Shown here one piece after another: positions 7,681-15,072 of a stretch of DNA of 15,399 nt. Numbering within the stretch: the first letter of the stretch is position 1; every line of letters begins with the position of its first letter. This DNA comes from an uncultured Collinsella sp. (GTDB taxonomy: Bacteria; Actinomycetota; Coriobacteriia; Coriobacteriales; Coriobacteriaceae), in NCBI GenBank assembly GCA_938036665.1, contig CALHWR010000020.1, forward strand, positions 1 through 15,399. The letters run 5' to 3'. A program made the translations under genes and the position numbers. Under the pieces are notes generated by a model. It was not told the DNA's origin, searched no databases, and saw only the letters and a list, made by a program, of their open reading frames with translations.

Positions 7681-8907
7681 TTACGCGGCGCCCGAACGAT
7701 GCCGCCATATGGATTGTACGATACCCACCGTCAGCAGCTGAATCATCATCGAAGACGAACCGAAGCTAATAAACGGTAGCGGAATACCGGTAATCGGCAT
7801 CATGCCGATGCACATGCCGATGTTTTCGAAGGTCTGGAACGCCCACATGCCAACGATGCCCACACACGATAGGCGCAAGAACAGCGACTCACACTTAAAG
7901 GCGACGCGAATCGTCGAAAAGATCAGCAGCACGTAGAGGCATAGGAGCAAAAAGGAACCGCAAAAGCCAAAGGTCTCGGACAGGAAGGCGAAGACGAAGT
8001 CGGTGTGGAACTCAGGCAGAAAGCCGCCGACCGACTGCGTCGCATGGCCCAAACCCTTACCAAAGAAGCCGCCCGAGCCAACGGCGATAAGCGACTGCTG
8101 CAGGTTGTAGGCATCGTCCGAATCGGCATTATCGGGGTCGATAAAGACCGTCAGACGGTTCATCTGATACTGCTTGATGAGCACATCGTGGCCGAGCAAC
8201 GAATCAAAGACCGAATCGAGCGCCAGGACGAGGGCCACCAGGCCCACGAGCAGGGCCAGGGTCGACAGCACCCATTCGCGGCGTGCACCGCTCATACAAA
8301 TGACGATGGCGCCCGAAACCAGCACGACCAGGCCCGAGCCCAGGTCGCCCATGGCAACGACGGCCAAAAACGGAATGGACAGCATGCCGCAGAGCTTGAC
8401 GTAGTCGCGAGCGGTATCGATGCGACCGTTATACTGCGAGCCAAGCGTAGCAATAAAGAAGATGGTGATGAGCTTGGCAAGCTCAACCGGCTGGAATGTC
8501 AAGCCGATACCGGGAATCTTGATCCAGCCCGTCATGCCCAGACCGCCCGTATAGGACAGACCTGGAATCTTGGGCGAAAAGATCACGATCAGGTCGATGA
8601 CGAGCAACGCCGTCGAGAAATTGGAAATACCGCGCAGGTCGGTACGCCAGACCAGCACCGCCAGCACCGCCCCGATACCAATTCCCAGCAGATGGCGTGA
8701 GAACGAGGCATCGGCCTTAAACTGCGAAGCCGACCAGATAATGATGGCACCGTAGGCGACGAGCGCCACTGTAGCCACGAGCACACCGATATGCACCTTT
8801 TGGCGAAACGTGCCGCGCGAGGCCGAAAGTTGCTTGTTGACGCGGTCCAGGCTGCTGCGAGAGCCGGTCTTGGTTGAACGGAACAGATCCGCCGGAGAAA
8901 AATCCAT
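7681..8907 (-). CDS. rodA: SEDS-family peptidoglycan glycosyltransferase RodA
   Basis: RodA polymerises lipid II into glycan strands during lateral wall growth, paired with PBP2. This 408-residue protein has about ten membrane segments and the SEDS signatures: WIKIPGIGLTFQPVELAKL, GDLGSGLVV, LIAVGSGGFFGKGLG and FLPEFHTDFVFAFL. D303 in HTDF matches the aspartate that is essential in characterised RodA proteins. The closing segment GMMPITGIPLPFISFGSSS is also typical. The first 38 residues are a polar cytoplasmic extension, somewhat longer than in E. coli. ATG 8907 has AGGAGG five bases upstream. The gene starts nine bases after the mrdA stop, so the two partners are made from one message. Confidence 0.96.
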   Translation of the reverse strand: MDFSPADLFRSTKTGSRSSLDRVNKQLSASRGTFRQKVHIGVLVATVALVAYGAIIIWSASQFKADASFSRHLLGIGIGAVLAVLVWRTDLRGISNFSTALLVIDLIVIFSPKIPGLSYTGGLGMTGWIKIPGIGLTFQPVELAKLITIFFIATLGSQYNGRIDTARDYVKLCGMLSIPFLAVVAMGDLGSGLVVLVSGAIVICMSGARREWVLSTLALLVGLVALVLALDSVFDSLLGHDVLIKQYQMNRLTVFIDPDNADSDDAYNLQQSLIAVGSGGFFGKGLGHATQSVGGFLPEFHTDFVFAFLSETFGFCGSFLLLCLYVLLIFSTIRVAFKCESLFLRLSCVGIVGMWAFQTFENIGMCIGMMPITGIPLPFISFGSSSMMIQLLTVGIVQSIWRHRSGAA

Positions 8908-8916
8908 CGCAACCTC

Positions 8917-10986
8917 CTATCGAACCGAAGAATCGCCCGAGGCCGAAGAGGTATCGGGCTCGTCATAAATCACGCCGAGCACGTCGCGCACGACATGCAT
9001 CGCGGTATCTGAGCCGCCGCCGCCCTGCTCCAGGACAGTAGCGATGACATACTTGGGGTCATCGGCCGGTGCATAGGCGCAGAACCACGCGTATTCGTCC
9101 TCGCCGCTTTTCTCGCCCGTGCCCGACTTGCCGTATACCTGCGGCGTCAGGGTGCCAAAGTGAGCCGCCAGGGACGTCGATGCCGTGTAAATCACGTCGT
9201 GCATGCCGTTGCGAACAAGAGCCAAATCCGAATCGCTGTTAATCTTGGCCTCCAGGCGCTTCTTCTTGCCCTTGCCGTTGTACTTATAGGCATCGCCGTC
9301 GCCATCGCGCGACACGGCAGACAAAAACACGTGAGGCACGTACTGTTTGCCGCCGTTGGCAAGACCCATATAGGCGCACGCCATCTGCAGGGGCGTCACC
9401 AGGATGTCGCCCTGGCCGATAGCAATGTTGGTCATATCGCCGGCATTCCACTTGCGGTCCTCGGCAGAGGCGTCGGTGAAGTACGACTCTTTCCACTCGG
9501 CATCGGGAATACGGCCCGCGCCCTCACTCGGCAGATCGATACCGCAGGTCTTGCCTAGACCCCAGCGACGAAAGACCTCCTGCAGGCCCTCGGGATGTTG
9601 CTCGTCATAGAAGAACGCCTTGCCCATGTCGTAGAAGACGGGGTCGCACGAGTTGGCGATACCCGACTGCAGCGTCATGGTGCCGTGGCCAGACGTCAGC
9701 CAGCAGCGCTTGCCCCAAGCCTTGCCCAGGCCCGTCCAATAGCCCGTGCAGTTGGTTGTCTGCGTTGAGGTGTAGGTTCCAAACTCAAGACCGGCCAGTG
9801 CCGAGAGCGGCTTGATGGTCGAGGCCGACATGTACTGTCCGCTAATGGCGCGGTTGAGCAGCGGGTGCGAACCCTTGTCATCATTGAGCTCGGTCCACAC
9901 GTCATTTGAGACGCCGCCGATAAAGACGGACGGATCGAACTTGGGCTCGCTCGCCATGCCCAGGATCTCACCATTGTTGGGATCGAGGCACACCACAGCG
10001 CCGTTGCCGGCATTGCTGTAGCCGGTGGTCTTGGCAAGCTCGATGGCGCTCGCCAGCGCCGTCTCACAGGCCTGTTGGATCTTAAGGTCGAGCGTGAGCT
10101 TAATGTCGGAGCCGGCCTTGGCGGGCACGGCGCCGGCCTGACCGGTCACATTGCCCGAGGCATCGACCTTGACGGTCTGCTCGCCACGAATACCCTGCAG
10201 CAGGTTTTCGTAGTAGCTCTCAACACCCGCCTGGCCCACGATATCGCCCGACTGGTACGTAATCTTGCCAGCAGAAGCATCATCATCGCCAGAGGTTTTC
10301 TTATTCTGGGCCTCGAGCTGCTCGGAGGTAATGGTGCCGGTATAGCCCAAAATGTGACAGGCCGTCTCGCCGTACGGGTACTGGCGCTCGGTACGCTCGG
10401 CAATCTTGACGCCCGGGAACTCGCCTGCGTGCTCCTTGATATAGGCAACCGTGGAACGACGGACGTCCGTCGCGATGGTATGCAGGCTCTGGGCGCCCTC
10501 GGAATTGTCCTGAATATTGCGCAGAACCGCCACGTAGGGCATACCGAGCACGTTGGCAAGATGGCGAACCAGAACCTCATCCTCGGCAAGGTCGCGGTAA
10601 GCCACGACAGCAAGTGAGGGACGGTTCTGGACAAGTGCCACGCCATTGCGGTCGAGGATGCGGCCGCGCACAGCGGGTGTGGTAACGGTGCGCGTCTGAT
10701 TGCTATTAGCCTGCTTTTCGTAATAGTCCGACGAGACCATCTGCATGCCCCACAGCTTGACGGCAAGCGCCGCGAACATCGCGCCCACACCCGTGGTGAG
10801 GATGGAGAAGCGGCCCTTAAAGGCGGTCGCCGCGGTATTGCCCTCGCCCTCGGTGGCGCGCGGGGCCGTTCCATGCTGCGTATCGTAGGTAAAACGGGAA
10901 TCGCCGCGACGCATGATGACCAGCGCGACCACGATGGCCACAACCAGCACGATACCGGCGATAATAACCGTCATCTGGGAAGACAT
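8917..10986 (-). CDS. mrdA: Penicillin-binding protein 2 (class B elongation transpeptidase)
   Basis: PBP2 cross-links peptidoglycan during elongation as RodA's partner. In this 689-residue protein the nucleophile motif is S389-T-I-K392, the second motif is S446-C-D448 (SxD as I recall from E. coli PBP2, not SxN) and the third is K620-S-G-T. The pedestal begins with VRGRILDRNG. Two hydrophobic segments lie before it: residues 6-25 and about 61-84. The second is the usual single anchor. The first is an added one with a 35-residue polar loop between. The start at ATG 10986 has GGGGAGG seven bases upstream, so the long form is likely real. The C-terminus ends in a short Ser/Asp-rich tail. It begins 13 bases after mreD. 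Confidence 0.95.
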   Translation of the reverse strand: MSSQMTVIIAGIVLVVAIVVALVIMRRGDSRFTYDTQHGTAPRATEGEGNTAATAFKGRFSILTTGVGAMFAALAVKLWGMQMVSSDYYEKQANSNQTRTVTTPAVRGRILDRNGVALVQNRPSLAVVAYRDLAEDEVLVRHLANVLGMPYVAVLRNIQDNSEGAQSLHTIATDVRRSTVAYIKEHAGEFPGVKIAERTERQYPYGETACHILGYTGTITSEQLEAQNKKTSGDDDASAGKITYQSGDIVGQAGVESYYENLLQGIRGEQTVKVDASGNVTGQAGAVPAKAGSDIKLTLDLKIQQACETALASAIELAKTTGYSNAGNGAVVCLDPNNGEILGMASEPKFDPSVFIGGVSNDVWTELNDDKGSHPLLNRAISGQYMSASTIKPLSALAGLEFGTYTSTQTTNCTGYWTGLGKAWGKRCWLTSGHGTMTLQSGIANSCDPVFYDMGKAFFYDEQHPEGLQEVFRRWGLGKTCGIDLPSEGAGRIPDAEWKESYFTDASAEDRKWNAGDMTNIAIGQGDILVTPLQMACAYMGLANGGKQYVPHVFLSAVSRDGDGDAYKYNGKGKKKRLEAKINSDSDLALVRNGMHDVIYTASTSLAAHFGTLTPQVYGKSGTGEKSGEDEYAWFCAYAPADDPKYVIATVLEQGGGGSDTAMHVVRDVLGVIYDEPDTSSASGDSSVR

Positions 10987-10999
10987 CTACGAGCCTCCC

Positions 11000-11566
11000 C
11001 TATTTGAGCTTACGGGTCTTGGGCTTAAAGCGCATGCCCGTCTGGCGTCCGCCACGTGCGGAGAATCCATAACCGGACTGCGGCACGACGCCGGACATCA
11101 AAAACGGAATGGCAACCAAACCCGTCAGGATCGAAGACGGCAGCGCATGGCCGAAGATCGCCACGACAAAGCTCGTCTCCAAACCCATAAACAGCAAGAT
11201 GATGCTGTAGATCACATTAATGACGAGCGCGAAGGCACCCACAGTGATGCCGCGCGCACTCGGGGTACCGCCCGTCTGACCGGCGGCGCTATGCACCAGG
11301 GCAAAAGAACCCACGGTCAGCAGGAGCGACATAACGCCCACCGGCACGGCAGCGGAAAGGTCATAGAACAAGCCGCTGCAAAAACCGCACACGACGGCAC
11401 GGGTCGGGTCGCCCGAGAACACGCTTATGCACACCAGGATAATCATAAAGTTGACGCGACCGCCCGCAATGGAGATCTGCGGTGCCAGGCCTGCCTGCAG
11501 CAGCACGCACACGATGGCGGCGATTACAAACGTACGGGAGCTCATCCCCTGCTCGTGTAGATCCAT
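11000..11566 (-). CDS. mreD: Rod shape-determining protein MreD
   Basis: MreD is an integral membrane protein that links MreC, PBP2 and RodA. The protein is almost entirely hydrophobic, with about five or six membrane segments (FVIAAIVCVLLQAGLA, FMIILVCISVF, CGFCSGLFYDL, AFALVINVIYSIILLF, FVVAIFGHALPSS) and a basic tail ending RKLK. The segment GFCSGLFYDLSAAVPVG fits the MreD pattern of a glycine and aspartate within a membrane segment. Two in-frame ATGs lie six bases apart (11572 and 11566). AGGGGG sits one base from the first but seven from the second, so I prefer 11566. It begins just after mreC and before mrdA. Confidence 0.9.
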   Translation of the reverse strand: MDLHEQGMSSRTFVIAAIVCVLLQAGLAPQISIAGGRVNFMIILVCISVFSGDPTRAVVCGFCSGLFYDLSAAVPVGVMSLLLTVGSFALVHSAAGQTGGTPSARGITVGAFALVINVIYSIILLFMGLETSFVVAIFGHALPSSILTGLVAIPFLMSGVVPQSGYGFSARGGRQTGMRFKPKTRKLK

Positions 11567-11577
11567 GGACATGCCCC

Positions 11578-12576
11578 CTACTCGCTCGAGCCGGAATCGG
11601 TCGTCTCGGACGTGTCGGAACCGTCATCCGAGCTCTCGTCCTTCGTCTTGGTCGCAGCATCGCGCGACGTTCCCTGCGGCGTGCTATTAGCGGTGCTCAC
11701 GTCCTCATCCGAGGCCGACTGTTCGTCGGTCAGCGAGGTGATGACCAGCACTTCCTCGTTGTTCTCGGCCGTCGTCTGGGCGCGCACCACAATGGTGTAG
11801 TACACGTCGTTTGCGGATTTTTCAACCGACGAGACGGTGCCGAGCGGTAGACCCTTGGGGAACACACCGCCAATGCCCGAGGTCACGATGATGTCGCCAA
11901 CCTTAACATCGGAGTCGACGCTCACGTACTCAAGACGCAGCGTGCCGTCAGCCTGACCCTGCAGCATACCCTGGGCGCGCGTGTCCTGCACCATGGCGGA
12001 TACGCCGGAGTTCTCGTCGCCAATCAGGCGCACGGTAGAGGTCTTGGCCGATACCTCGATAATCTGGCCGATAACACCGGCAGAACTCGTCACGGGCATG
12101 TTGATGGTAAGCCCGTCGGCAGAGCCCTTGTCGATGGTGACGGTCGAGGTCCAGGCATCGCCGGAGGCACCAACGATACGAGCAGCGGTCGATTTGAGGT
12201 TATAGGTCGACTGCAGGCCGACCAGCCCCTCCAGACGCTCGGCGGTCTTTTGAGCCTCGGAGAGCTCAGCAACCTTAGAGGTCAGTTCCTCGTTTTGCTT
12301 CTTAAGCTCGTCAAGCGTGTCCTGCGACGCCGTAAGGTTAGAGAACACGTTACCGATCGCATTGAAGGGAGCCGCCACAGCCGAGCCCACAAAGCGCACC
12401 GGCGAGGTAATCGTCGTCACGCCCGAGCGCACGGCATGAATCGGTCCTGCCTCGCCCTCGCGGATGTAAAACGTGAGCAGCAACACCGAAATCAGGCTGA
12501 AAACAATCAACGGGCGCATACCCGTTGATTGTCGCTTGGTATTCAGATTTGTGGAGAAACCCGAAGATCGTGCCAA
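11578..12576 (-). CDS. mreC: Rod shape-determining protein MreC
   Basis: MreC is the extracytoplasmic scaffold that activates PBP2-RodA. In this 332-residue protein residues 1-20 are cytoplasmic and basic, 22-38 span the membrane, 80-118 form a coiled coil (DELKKQNEELTSKVAELSEA), and 125-280 are the beta-rich MreC domain (TIDKGSADGL, VTSGIGGVFPKGLPLGTV). Residues 283-332 are a Ser/Thr/Asp/Glu-rich tail, probably disordered and surface-exposed. The start is TTG at 12576 with AAGGTGG seven bases upstream. A perfect 12-bp hairpin lies within codons 15-25 and its loop holds the in-frame ATG of M20; a shorter protein starting at M20 cannot be excluded. It starts 21 bases after mreB and ends a few bases before mreD. 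Confidence 0.95.
   Translation of the reverse strand: MARSSGFSTNLNTKRQSTGMRPLIVFSLISVLLLTFYIREGEAGPIHAVRSGVTTITSPVRFVGSAVAAPFNAIGNVFSNLTASQDTLDELKKQNEELTSKVAELSEAQKTAERLEGLVGLQSTYNLKSTAARIVGASGDAWTSTVTIDKGSADGLTINMPVTSSAGVIGQIIEVSAKTSTVRLIGDENSGVSAMVQDTRAQGMLQGQADGTLRLEYVSVDSDVKVGDIIVTSGIGGVFPKGLPLGTVSSVEKSANDVYYTIVVRAQTTAENNEEVLVITSLTDEQSASDEDVSTANSTPQGTSRDAATKTKDESSDDGSDTSETTDSGSSE
12503..12532 (-). repeat. Perfect 12-bp inverted repeat inside mreC, possible attenuator
   Basis: ACAATCAACGGG and CCCGTTGATTGT form a perfect 12-bp stem with a six-base loop. On the transcribed strand the loop is TATGCG and the stem runs straight into TTTTC. It lies at codons 15-25 of mreC, about 45-75 bases after the start. 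A chance match of this length is expected about 0.001 times per loop size in a window this long. It could act as a partial terminator that makes less mreC than mreB, or as a translation or RNA-stability element. Confidence 0.6.
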
Positions 12577-12597
12577 ATGGAATCCACCTTTTGGAAA

Positions 12598-13641
12598 TTA
12601 AGCATTGGTCTGGACGAAGCCGCCATCAAACGCATTGGCCTCGAGCACGCGGGCACAGCCGTTAACGACGTTATCGAGCGCCGTGGGGCTGACGTTGACC
12701 GAAACACCGGTCTCATCGCGCAGGCGCACGTCGAGACCGCGCAGCAGCGCGCCGCCACCGGTCAGCAAAATGCCGTAGTACATAAGGTCCGAGGCAAGAT
12801 CGGGAGGCGTAGCGTCGAGTGCGTCCTTGACGGCCTTGGCCATCTCGTCGAGCGGCTTGTTGAGCGCGCGACGAATCTCCTCGCTCTCGATGCGCACGGT
12901 CTTGGGCAGACCGGTGATCACGTCGCGGCCGTTGACCTCAACGTCGAGCTCGTCCTTGAGCGGCACGGCGGAACCGACCTTGATCTTGATGTCCTCTGCC
13001 GTACGCTCGCCGATGGCCAGGTTGTAGGCATCACGAACGTGCGTGAGGATGGCCTGATCGAACTCGTCGCCGGCAATACGAATGGACTGCGAGACGACGA
13101 TGCCGCCCATAGCGATAACGGCGACCTCGGTGGTACCGCCGCCGATGTCGATGACCATGGAGCCGGTGGGTTCCTCGACGGGCAGGTCGGCGCCGATAGC
13201 GGCTGCCATAGGCTCTTCGATCAGATAGGCCTGGCGGGCACCGGCCTGGATCGTGGCCTCAAAGACAGCGCGCTTCTCAACCGACGTGACACCGGAGGGA
13301 ACGCAGACGACAACACGCGGACGCGGAGTCCACGGATAGCGCTTCTCGGACGCCTTATCGATAAAGTAGCGAAGCATGGCCTCGGTAACATCGAAGTCGG
13401 CGATGACGCCGTCCTTCAGGGGACGAACAGCCACGATGTTGCCGGGCGTACGGCCGAGCATGCGCTTTGCCTCGATACCGACCGCCAAGATGCGCTCGTC
13501 GTTCTTGTCGATGGCGACAACAGAGGGCTCACGAATGACGATGCCCTTGCCGCGCACGGAGACAAGCGTATTTGCGGTGCCGAGGTCGATGGCAAGATCG
13601 CCCGCATAGCTACCGAAGAACATATCCATCAAAGAAAACAA
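12598..13641 (-). CDS. mreB: Actin-like rod shape protein MreB
   Basis: MreB is the bacterial actin that orients wall synthesis under the membrane. This 347-residue protein has the actin-fold motifs: phosphate 1 IDLGTANTL at 18-26, phosphate 2 IDIGGGTTE at 164-172, the EEPMAAAIG segment with E142-E143, and the adenosine motif LTGGG ending at 297. Length is normal. The N-terminus MFSLMDMFFGSY is hydrophobic and could form the membrane-binding helix. The start is TTG at 13641, with AGGAG five bases upstream; the ATG four codons later lacks a well-placed site. It is the first gene of the elongation run and follows a 115-base gap with a hairpin and a possible promoter. Confidence 0.97.
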   Translation of the reverse strand: MFSLMDMFFGSYAGDLAIDLGTANTLVSVRGKGIVIREPSVVAIDKNDERILAVGIEAKRMLGRTPGNIVAVRPLKDGVIADFDVTEAMLRYFIDKASEKRYPWTPRPRVVVCVPSGVTSVEKRAVFEATIQAGARQAYLIEEPMAAAIGADLPVEEPTGSMVIDIGGGTTEVAVIAMGGIVVSQSIRIAGDEFDQAILTHVRDAYNLAIGERTAEDIKIKVGSAVPLKDELDVEVNGRDVITGLPKTVRIESEEIRRALNKPLDEMAKAVKDALDATPPDLASDLMYYGILLTGGGALLRGLDVRLRDETGVSVNVSPTALDNVVNGCARVLEANAFDGGFVQTNA

Positions 13642-13686
13642 CGCAACTCCTGATGTGTTGGATGATTGCTGGAAAACTACTAGCCC

Positions 13687-13692
13687 ATCATA
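13687..13692 (-). promoter_or_regulatory. Candidate -10 element upstream of mreB
   Basis: TATGAT on the minus strand, 45-51 bases before the mreB start, differs from TATAAT at one position. No good -35 hexamer is found 16-18 bases upstream (GTGAGG at 17), and that region lies inside the hairpin at 13702-13734. If real, it is weak or depends on an activator. Confidence 0.35.
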
Positions 13693-13701
13693 CTAGCGCA
13701 A

Positions 13702-13734
13702 GCCCGGCACCTCACTTGCGGTGAAGCGCCGGGC
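13702..13734 (-). terminator. Strong hairpin between the TPR gene and mreB, terminator-like without T run
   Basis: GCCCGGCGCTTCAC pairs with GTGAGGTGCCGGGC over 14 positions including two G-U pairs, with a five-base loop. It lies about 22 bases after the TPR gene stop. The bases after it (TTGCGC) are not a T run in this direction, and the other direction gives only AAAGC. It may be a weak terminator, a transcript 3' end protector or a processing signal. Confidence 0.5.
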
Positions 13735-13756
13735 AAAGCTAAATCCCATAAGGTCA

Positions 13757-15061
13757 CTACTGGTTGTCAGCAGCCGAGAAATCCATATCGAGCGAAGAAA
13801 CGGCCCAGCCGATATGGTTGTCGGAGCGCACGAATTTGACGGTGTACTCCTGCTCGCCGCCCTTGGACAGCGATGCCTTCACCTTAGCGGCCGTCTCGGT
13901 CATGGACTGATCCATGCCCTCGACGGACACGGTGGCACCCTGCGGAATCGAGGAGATGATCATCGACTTAGCGTCCTCGGACAGGCTCGAGGTCAGGCAA
14001 GACTCGGCCTTTGCGGTGTCACCGTCACCGGCAGCCTGGAACAGATCGGTAACGACAGACTCCTGAGACGGGAAGCCAAAGCCGCGCGTGTAGGCAAAGC
14101 CCAGACCGCCCGCGGCGATCAAAATGAGCAGAAGCAGCACGATGAAGACTTTAAGACCCGTGTGGCGATGGCGACGACGGACCTTGGCCTGCTTACGATC
14201 CTGACGGTCCTGCTGGACCATCTCGGACTCGGACAGCGTAAAGAAGCCGGTGTCCGAGGGATCGGGCATAAACTGACCGGTCGCGCCCGTAGGATCGAGC
14301 GGATCGACGGCAGGAGCGTCCATCGCGGGCGCCGGAGCCGTGGCCATAGCCGTCTGGGCAGACAGCGCAGCAAGCGAATCCTGCACGCGGGCAAGCTCAT
14401 CGGCCTGCTCGGAGGTGAGCTGGTAGATGCCATCGGCAGTAGCGGCGTTAAAGGCGTCGAGTGCGTCGGAGGGACGGCCGGCGGCAGAAAGCGCCTGACC
14501 CATGCCGGCGTTGAGCGCACGCGTGTCGTCGCGGGGGCCGGCAAAGTCGATAGCCGTGCGGTAGGTCTCCACGGCATCCGCCGGACGGCCGAGCTTAATG
14601 AAGCAACGACCGAGCTCGCCGAGTGCGGCGGCAGGAGCCGGATTGGCGCCGTCGATGGCAGCCTGACGGAAGGCGGTTCCCGCGTTGGCATAGTCGCCCG
14701 ATTGGAACAGCGCATTGCCCAGACCCAGATAGGCCTTGAACGGCGTGGCATAGGAAGCATCCTGCGTAGCAGCAGAGAACGCCTGAGCGGCCGTCGTGTA
14801 GTCGCCCACCGCGGCGAGCGCCTTGCCGCGGTTGGTGAGCAGCGCGCCGCGCTTGCCGTAGGTGCCGTCGTTGAGGGCGGCGGCATAGGCCTCGGCGGCC
14901 TCGGCATACATGCCCAGGTGCATCAAGGCGTTGCCACGAAGGTGGTCGGCCTCGCCCATAATCTCATCGGGAGTCTTTGCCGCCCCAAGCATCTGGGCTG
15001 CAGCGGAAAAATCACCCGCGCGGTAAGCGGCGCGGCCCTGTTGGATCAGCTGGCTATTCAA
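13757..15061 (-). CDS. TPR-repeat membrane protein with small extracytoplasmic domain
   Basis: Residues 1-210 of this 434-residue protein hold about six TPR-like units with the W/L-G-Y-A-F-A spacing (for example LRGNALMHLGMYAEAAEAYA and TNRGKALAAVGDYTTAAQAF). Then come an Ala/Pro/Asp-rich linker (235-288), a basic patch RRRHRH at 295-300, one membrane segment at 303-325, and about 105 outer residues with alternating helix and strand that end WAVSSLDMDFSAADNQ. The outer part resembles small NTF2-like domains in shape only; I do not recognise a family. The basic patch before the membrane puts the TPRs in the cytoplasm and the tail outside. The start is TTG 15061 with AAGGGGA upstream, 11 bases after the cyclophilin gene. 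A link to the mre genes is suggested by position alone. Confidence 0.85.
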   Translation of the reverse strand: MNSQLIQQGRAAYRAGDFSAAAQMLGAAKTPDEIMGEADHLRGNALMHLGMYAEAAEAYAAALNDGTYGKRGALLTNRGKALAAVGDYTTAAQAFSAATQDASYATPFKAYLGLGNALFQSGDYANAGTAFRQAAIDGANPAPAAALGELGRCFIKLGRPADAVETYRTAIDFAGPRDDTRALNAGMGQALSAAGRPSDALDAFNAATADGIYQLTSEQADELARVQDSLAALSAQTAMATAPAPAMDAPAVDPLDPTGATGQFMPDPSDTGFFTLSESEMVQQDRQDRKQAKVRRRHRHTGLKVFIVLLLLILIAAGGLGFAYTRGFGFPSQESVVTDLFQAAGDGDTAKAESCLTSSLSEDAKSMIISSIPQGATVSVEGMDQSMTETAAKVKASLSKGGEQEYTVKFVRSDNHIGWAVSSLDMDFSAADNQ

Positions 15062-15072
15062 GGAAGTCCCCT

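Noticed and set aside
6757..7779. Plus-strand open frame of 340 codons opposite the DUF697-like gene
   Set aside because: Basic, low-information translation typical of antisense to GC-rich genes. It crosses the end of rodA and ignores the gene boundary.
9643..9651. SCD in PBP2 as a damaged SxN motif
   Set aside because: As I recall, PBP2 of E. coli type also has SxD at this place, so it is a subfamily trait and not a defect.
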